Assembly: GCA_947379865.1 (NCBI GenBank)
Contig: CANCOY010000031.1
Location: 1-34,889 of the forward strand
DNA from: Acetobacteraceae bacterium
Lineage (GTDB): Bacteria > Pseudomonadota > Alphaproteobacteria > Zavarziniales > Zavarziniaceae
Length of the DNA: 34,889 nt
Direction: 5' to 3'
Of this stretch, positions 31,909 to 34,889 are shown in pieces. Under the pieces are notes generated by a model. The model ran no database searches. It worked only from the letters and a program-made list of their open reading frames with translations, and was not told where the DNA came from. Made by a program: the position numbers and the translations under genes. Numbering within the stretch: position 1 is the stretch's first letter; each line of letters opens with the position of its first letter.

Positions 31909-33369
31909 ATGACAAGCGAAATCCGGCCGGATGCGGCACAAGGCGAGACGGCCCCGGCCCTCGATCCGTTCTTCGGGGCGGGCGGCCTTGACCGTGAACA
32001 GGTGCAGCGGCTGGTGGACGGCGCCCTGAAGGGGGCCGACGACGGCGAACTGTTCCTGGAATACACCCAGTCAGAGAGCTTTGCCTTTGACGACGGCCGT
32101 CTGAAAAGCGCCACTTTCGACACCAACCAGGGTTTCGGTCTGCGGGCGGTGGCGGGCGAGTCCACCGGCTATGCCCATGCCTCGGAGTTGAGCGAGGCCG
32201 CCATCGCGCGCGCCGGCAAGGCGGTGCAGGCGGTCAAGCACGGCCATTCCGGCACCATGTCGGGCGGCCCCATTGGCACCAACCGCCACCTCTATACCGA
32301 CGCCAATCCGCTGGACCCCGTGCCCTTTGACGACAAGGTGCGCGTGCTGGCGGAGATCGACGCTTTTGCCCGGGCGCTGGACCCGCGCGTGCGCCAGGTC
32401 TCGGCCTCGCTGGCGGGCTCGTGGCAGGCGGTGGAGATCGTGCGGGCCGGCGGCCTGATCGTGCGCGACATCCGCCCCCTGGTGCGCCTCAATGTCTCGG
32501 TGGTGGTGGGCGACGGCGACCGGCAGGAAACCGGCAGCTTTGGCGCCGGCGGCCGCACCGGCTATCAGGCCTATCTCGACCCCACCAACTGGCACGGCCA
32601 TGTGCGCGAGGCCCTGCGCCAGGCCCTGGTGAATCTGGAAAGCGTGGCGGCGCCAGCCGGTGAGATGGACGTGGTGCTTGGCCCCGGCTGGCCCGGCATC
32701 CTGCTGCACGAGGCCATCGGCCATGGCCTGGAAGGGGATTTCAACCGCAAGAAGACCTCGGCCTTTGCCGGCCTGCTGGGCCAGCGCGTGGCCGCCCCCG
32801 GCGTGACGGTGGTGGACGACGGCACCTTGGCCGACCGGCGCGGCAGCCTTTCGGTGGATGACGAGGGCACGCCCACGGGCCGCACCGTGCTGATCGAGGA
32901 TGGCATCCTGAAGGGCTATCTGCAGGACCGGCTCAACGCCCGCCTGATGGGCATGGCCCCCACGGGCAATGGCCGCCGCCAGTCTTTTGCCCACAGCCCC
33001 ATGCCGCGCATGACCAATACCGTGATGCTGGGCGGCGACCGCGACCCGGCGGAGATTCTGGCCGGCGTGAAGCGCGGCCTTTATGCCGTGAACTTTGGCG
33101 GTGGCCAGGTGGACATCACCTCGGGCAAGTTCGTGTTCTCGTGCACCGAGGCCTATATGGTGGAGAATGGCAAGGTGGGCGCGCCAGTAAAGGGCGCCAC
33201 CCTGATCGGCGATGGCCCCGCCTGCCTGACGCGGGTGCGGGCCGTGGGCAATGACATGGCGCTGGACCCGGGCATCGGCACCTGTGGCAAGAATGGCCAG
33301 GGCGTGCCCGTGGGCGTGGGCCAGCCCACCCTGCTGATCGAAGGGCTGACCGTGGGCGGCACCGCCTGA
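31909..33369 (+). CDS. tldD: TldD metallopeptidase subunit
   Basis: A 486-residue protein of the TldD/PmbA family. The zinc motif HEAIGH is at 267-272 followed by GLEGDFNRK; the third ligand Cys lies in GTCGKNGQGVPVGVGQPT near the C-terminus. With its partner TldE/PmbA it forms a protease that degrades unfolded peptides and matures some modified peptides; the partner is not in this window. ATG 31909 has GGAGCAGG upstream; the frame extends 18 codons further. The place next to ctaC is a common alphaproteobacterial arrangement. Confidence 0.97.
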   Translation: MTSEIRPDAAQGETAPALDPFFGAGGLDREQVQRLVDGALKGADDGELFLEYTQSESFAFDDGRLKSATFDTNQGFGLRAVAGESTGYAHASELSEAAIARAGKAVQAVKHGHSGTMSGGPIGTNRHLYTDANPLDPVPFDDKVRVLAEIDAFARALDPRVRQVSASLAGSWQAVEIVRAGGLIVRDIRPLVRLNVSVVVGDGDRQETGSFGAGGRTGYQAYLDPTNWHGHVREALRQALVNLESVAAPAGEMDVVLGPGWPGILLHEAIGHGLEGDFNRKKTSAFAGLLGQRVAAPGVTVVDDGTLADRRGSLSVDDEGTPTGRTVLIEDGILKGYLQDRLNARLMGMAPTGNGRRQSFAHSPMPRMTNTVMLGGDRDPAEILAGVKRGLYAVNFGGGQVDITSGKFVFSCTEAYMVENGKVGAPVKGATLIGDGPACLTRVRAVGNDMALDPGIGTCGKNGQGVPVGVGQPTLLIEGLTVGGTA

Positions 33370-33389
33370 TAGCCCCTACTGACCTCTGC

Positions 33390-33411
33390 GGGGTGCCTGC
33401 GCAGGCACCCC
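33390..33411. terminator. Bidirectional hairpin between tldD and the glutamate-cysteine ligase gene
   Basis: GGGGTGCCTGC and GCAGGCACCCC are perfect inverted repeats of 11 bases (9-bp stem with GCGC loop). It sits between two convergent genes, 20 bases past the tldD stop and 9 before the ligase stop. There is no T-run on either side, so it likely acts as a stem-only terminator or mRNA end. Confidence 0.65.
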
Positions 33412-33420
33412 GTCTCAGAC

Positions 33421-34782
33421 TTAGTAAGCGAAGTCGGTAAAGGCCTTGTCGATATTGCCGGCCCAGCGGCCGTGATAGAGCGCCAGCATGTCGTCTGCCG
33501 GGGTCATGCCCCGCGCCACCGTATCGTGCAGGGCGTTCAGGAAATGGCTCTCGTCCTCACCGAACAGGTCGTTCTCGGCCCGGCTCTTCAGGCCGGCACT
33601 GGCGATCTTCAGCACCTGTTCGGCAACATCGCGCAGGGTGCCGCCACGGAACGGCGTGGCCAAAGCGGTTACCGGCACCTGGTCGCGCAGGGTCTGGCGC
33701 TCTTCGGCCGTCCAGTCCTTGCACAGGTCCCAGGCCGCATCCAGCGCCCCCTGGTCATAGAGCAGGCCCACCCACAGGGCCGGCAAAGCGCACAGGCGCC
33801 GCCACGGGCCACCATCGGCGCCGCGCATCTCGATCCACTTCTTGATCCGCGCCTCGGGGAACATGGTGGTCAGATGGTTTATCCAGTCCGCCGTATTGGG
33901 TATCTCGCCCGGCAGGGCCGGCAGGCGGCCCGCCATGAAATCGCGGAACGACTGGCCGGAGGCATCGATGTACTTGCCGTCGCGGTAGACAAAGTACATG
34001 GGCACATCCAGCGCCCAGTCCACATAGGCCTCATAGCCAAAGCCCTGCTCAAAGGCGAAGGGCAGCATGCCGGTGCGATCGGGATCTGTGTCGAGCCAGA
34101 CCTCGCTGCGCTTCGACAAAAAGCCCGACGGCTTGCCCTCCACAAAGGGTGAGTTGGCGAACAGGGCGGTGGCGACCGGCTGCAGGGCCAGGCCCACGCG
34201 GAATTTCTTGATCATGTCGGCTTCTGAGCCGAAATCGAGGTTCACCTGCACCGTGCAGGAGCGGAACATCATCTCCAGCCCGCCCTTGCCGCGCTTGGGC
34301 ATATAGTCGCGCATGATCTTGTAGCGGCCCTTGGGCATCATGGGGATCTGGTCGAGGCGCCATTTGGGCTGGAAGCCAAGGCCCAGAAAGCCGACGCCCA
34401 GCTCCTCTGCCACGGTGCGCACCTGATCAAGGTGGGTGTTCACCTCGGCGCAGGTCTCGTGCAGGGTGCGCAATATGCCGCCCGACAGTTCGAACTGGCC
34501 ACCCGGCTCCAGCGTGACGGACTGGCCGTCCATCTCCAGCGCGATGACATGGCCGCCATCCTCGATGGGCTTCCAGCCAAAGCGCTGCATGCCTTCCAGC
34601 ATGGCGCGGATGCCCTGGGGGCCGTCATAGGGAAGCGGCGACAGATCGTCGAGGCGGAAGCCGAATTTCTCGTGCTCCGTGCCAATGCGCCAATTGGCCT
34701 TCGGCTTGGCGCCAGAGGCAATGAATTCAACGAGATCGGCCTTGGACTCGATCTGCGTCCCGGCCGTTTCGGCTCCAGACAT
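33421..34782 (-). CDS. gshA: Glutamate-cysteine ligase (GCS2 / alphaproteobacterial-plant type)
   Basis: A 453-residue enzyme that joins glutamate and cysteine, the first step of glutathione synthesis. Family marks are WRIGTEHEKFGF, GGQFELSGG, RYKIMRDYMPKRG, MMFRSCTVQVNLDF and the C-terminal EMRGADGG. It is the type shared by alphaproteobacteria and plants, not the enterobacterial one. ATG 34782 has GGGGAGAG at good spacing. No gshB is next to it. The 107 bases upstream to the window end hold its promoter but show no clear motif. Confidence 0.95.
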   Translation of the reverse strand: MSGAETAGTQIESKADLVEFIASGAKPKANWRIGTEHEKFGFRLDDLSPLPYDGPQGIRAMLEGMQRFGWKPIEDGGHVIALEMDGQSVTLEPGGQFELSGGILRTLHETCAEVNTHLDQVRTVAEELGVGFLGLGFQPKWRLDQIPMMPKGRYKIMRDYMPKRGKGGLEMMFRSCTVQVNLDFGSEADMIKKFRVGLALQPVATALFANSPFVEGKPSGFLSKRSEVWLDTDPDRTGMLPFAFEQGFGYEAYVDWALDVPMYFVYRDGKYIDASGQSFRDFMAGRLPALPGEIPNTADWINHLTTMFPEARIKKWIEMRGADGGPWRRLCALPALWVGLLYDQGALDAAWDLCKDWTAEERQTLRDQVPVTALATPFRGGTLRDVAEQVLKIASAGLKSRAENDLFGEDESHFLNALHDTVARGMTPADDMLALYHGRWAGNIDKAFTDFAY

Positions 34783-34889
34783 GGCTGCTCTCCCCGTGGA
34801 CGCACCGGCCCCGCCGCGCGCGCCCGTCAGCCTCCCCCCTGCTCAAGTACCCGATGGCAGGATGTGACACAAGACGCCGGGGGTGGGGG
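34783..34889. other. Upstream region of gshA at the window edge
   Basis: A 107-base GC- and C-rich stretch up to the right edge. No ORF with family-like sequence and no clear promoter or palindrome is seen. Confidence 0.3.

Overview
The window comes from a GC-rich alphaproteobacterium, most like the Rhodospirillales and relatives; genus and species cannot be named from sequence alone. The main evidence is an aa3-type cytochrome oxidase operon in the alphaproteobacterial order (ctaC, ctaD, ctaB, a 39-residue membrane protein, ctaG, ctaE, DUF983, surf1) with tldD divergent from ctaC. The GCS2-type glutamate-cysteine ligase, the thrC-M16 peptidase pair and the intracellular PHA depolymerase fit the same group. 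No tRNA, rRNA, CRISPR array, insertion sequence or phage gene was seen.

Region 1 (1-8547, all minus strand) is a tight seven-gene operon, read from right to left, and is the most interesting part. It starts with a HAD phosphatase-UbiA prenyltransferase fusion, followed by homologues of DprE1 and DprE2. Together these predict a complete route from phosphoribosyl pyrophosphate and polyprenyl phosphate to polyprenyl-phospho-arabinofuranose, the lipid-linked D-arabinose donor best known from mycobacteria. Two large polytopic membrane proteins of unknown function follow and are candidate GT-C-like transferases using that donor. The operon continues with a nucleotide-sugar epimerase-like protein and a flavoprotein cut by the window edge. 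The DprE1 homologue has Ala where the mycobacterial enzyme has the benzothiazinone-reactive Cys.

Region 2 (8548-15418, minus strand) holds an AT-rich spacer, an orphan membrane histidine kinase, and a probable operon phaZ - 74-residue protein - doxX - mlaC - mpaB-like ending in a clear intrinsic terminator. An HD-domain protein resembling the PhnZ diiron oxygenases lies upstream. The kinase and the phaZ operon share a 15-bp upstream motif with one mismatch. A four-copy 12-bp tandem repeat lies upstream of phaZ.

Region 3 (15607-18808, plus strand) has an omega-amino acid:pyruvate aminotransferase followed by alanine dehydrogenase, a pair that would give net deamination with pyruvate recycling, and then a YqgE/AlgH protein.

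Region 4 (18815-25281) has thrC, an M16 peptidase and a RimJ-like acetyltransferase on the minus strand. A divergent SDR-TetR pair has two phased palindromic operators in front of it. An M32 carboxypeptidase follows surf1.

Region 5 (25307-31593, minus strand) is the cytochrome c oxidase operon. Its promoter region contains a perfect match to the RegA/PrrA-type consensus and a stable hairpin. Region 6 (31909-34889) has tldD and a convergent glutamate-cysteine ligase gene, separated by a perfect hairpin.
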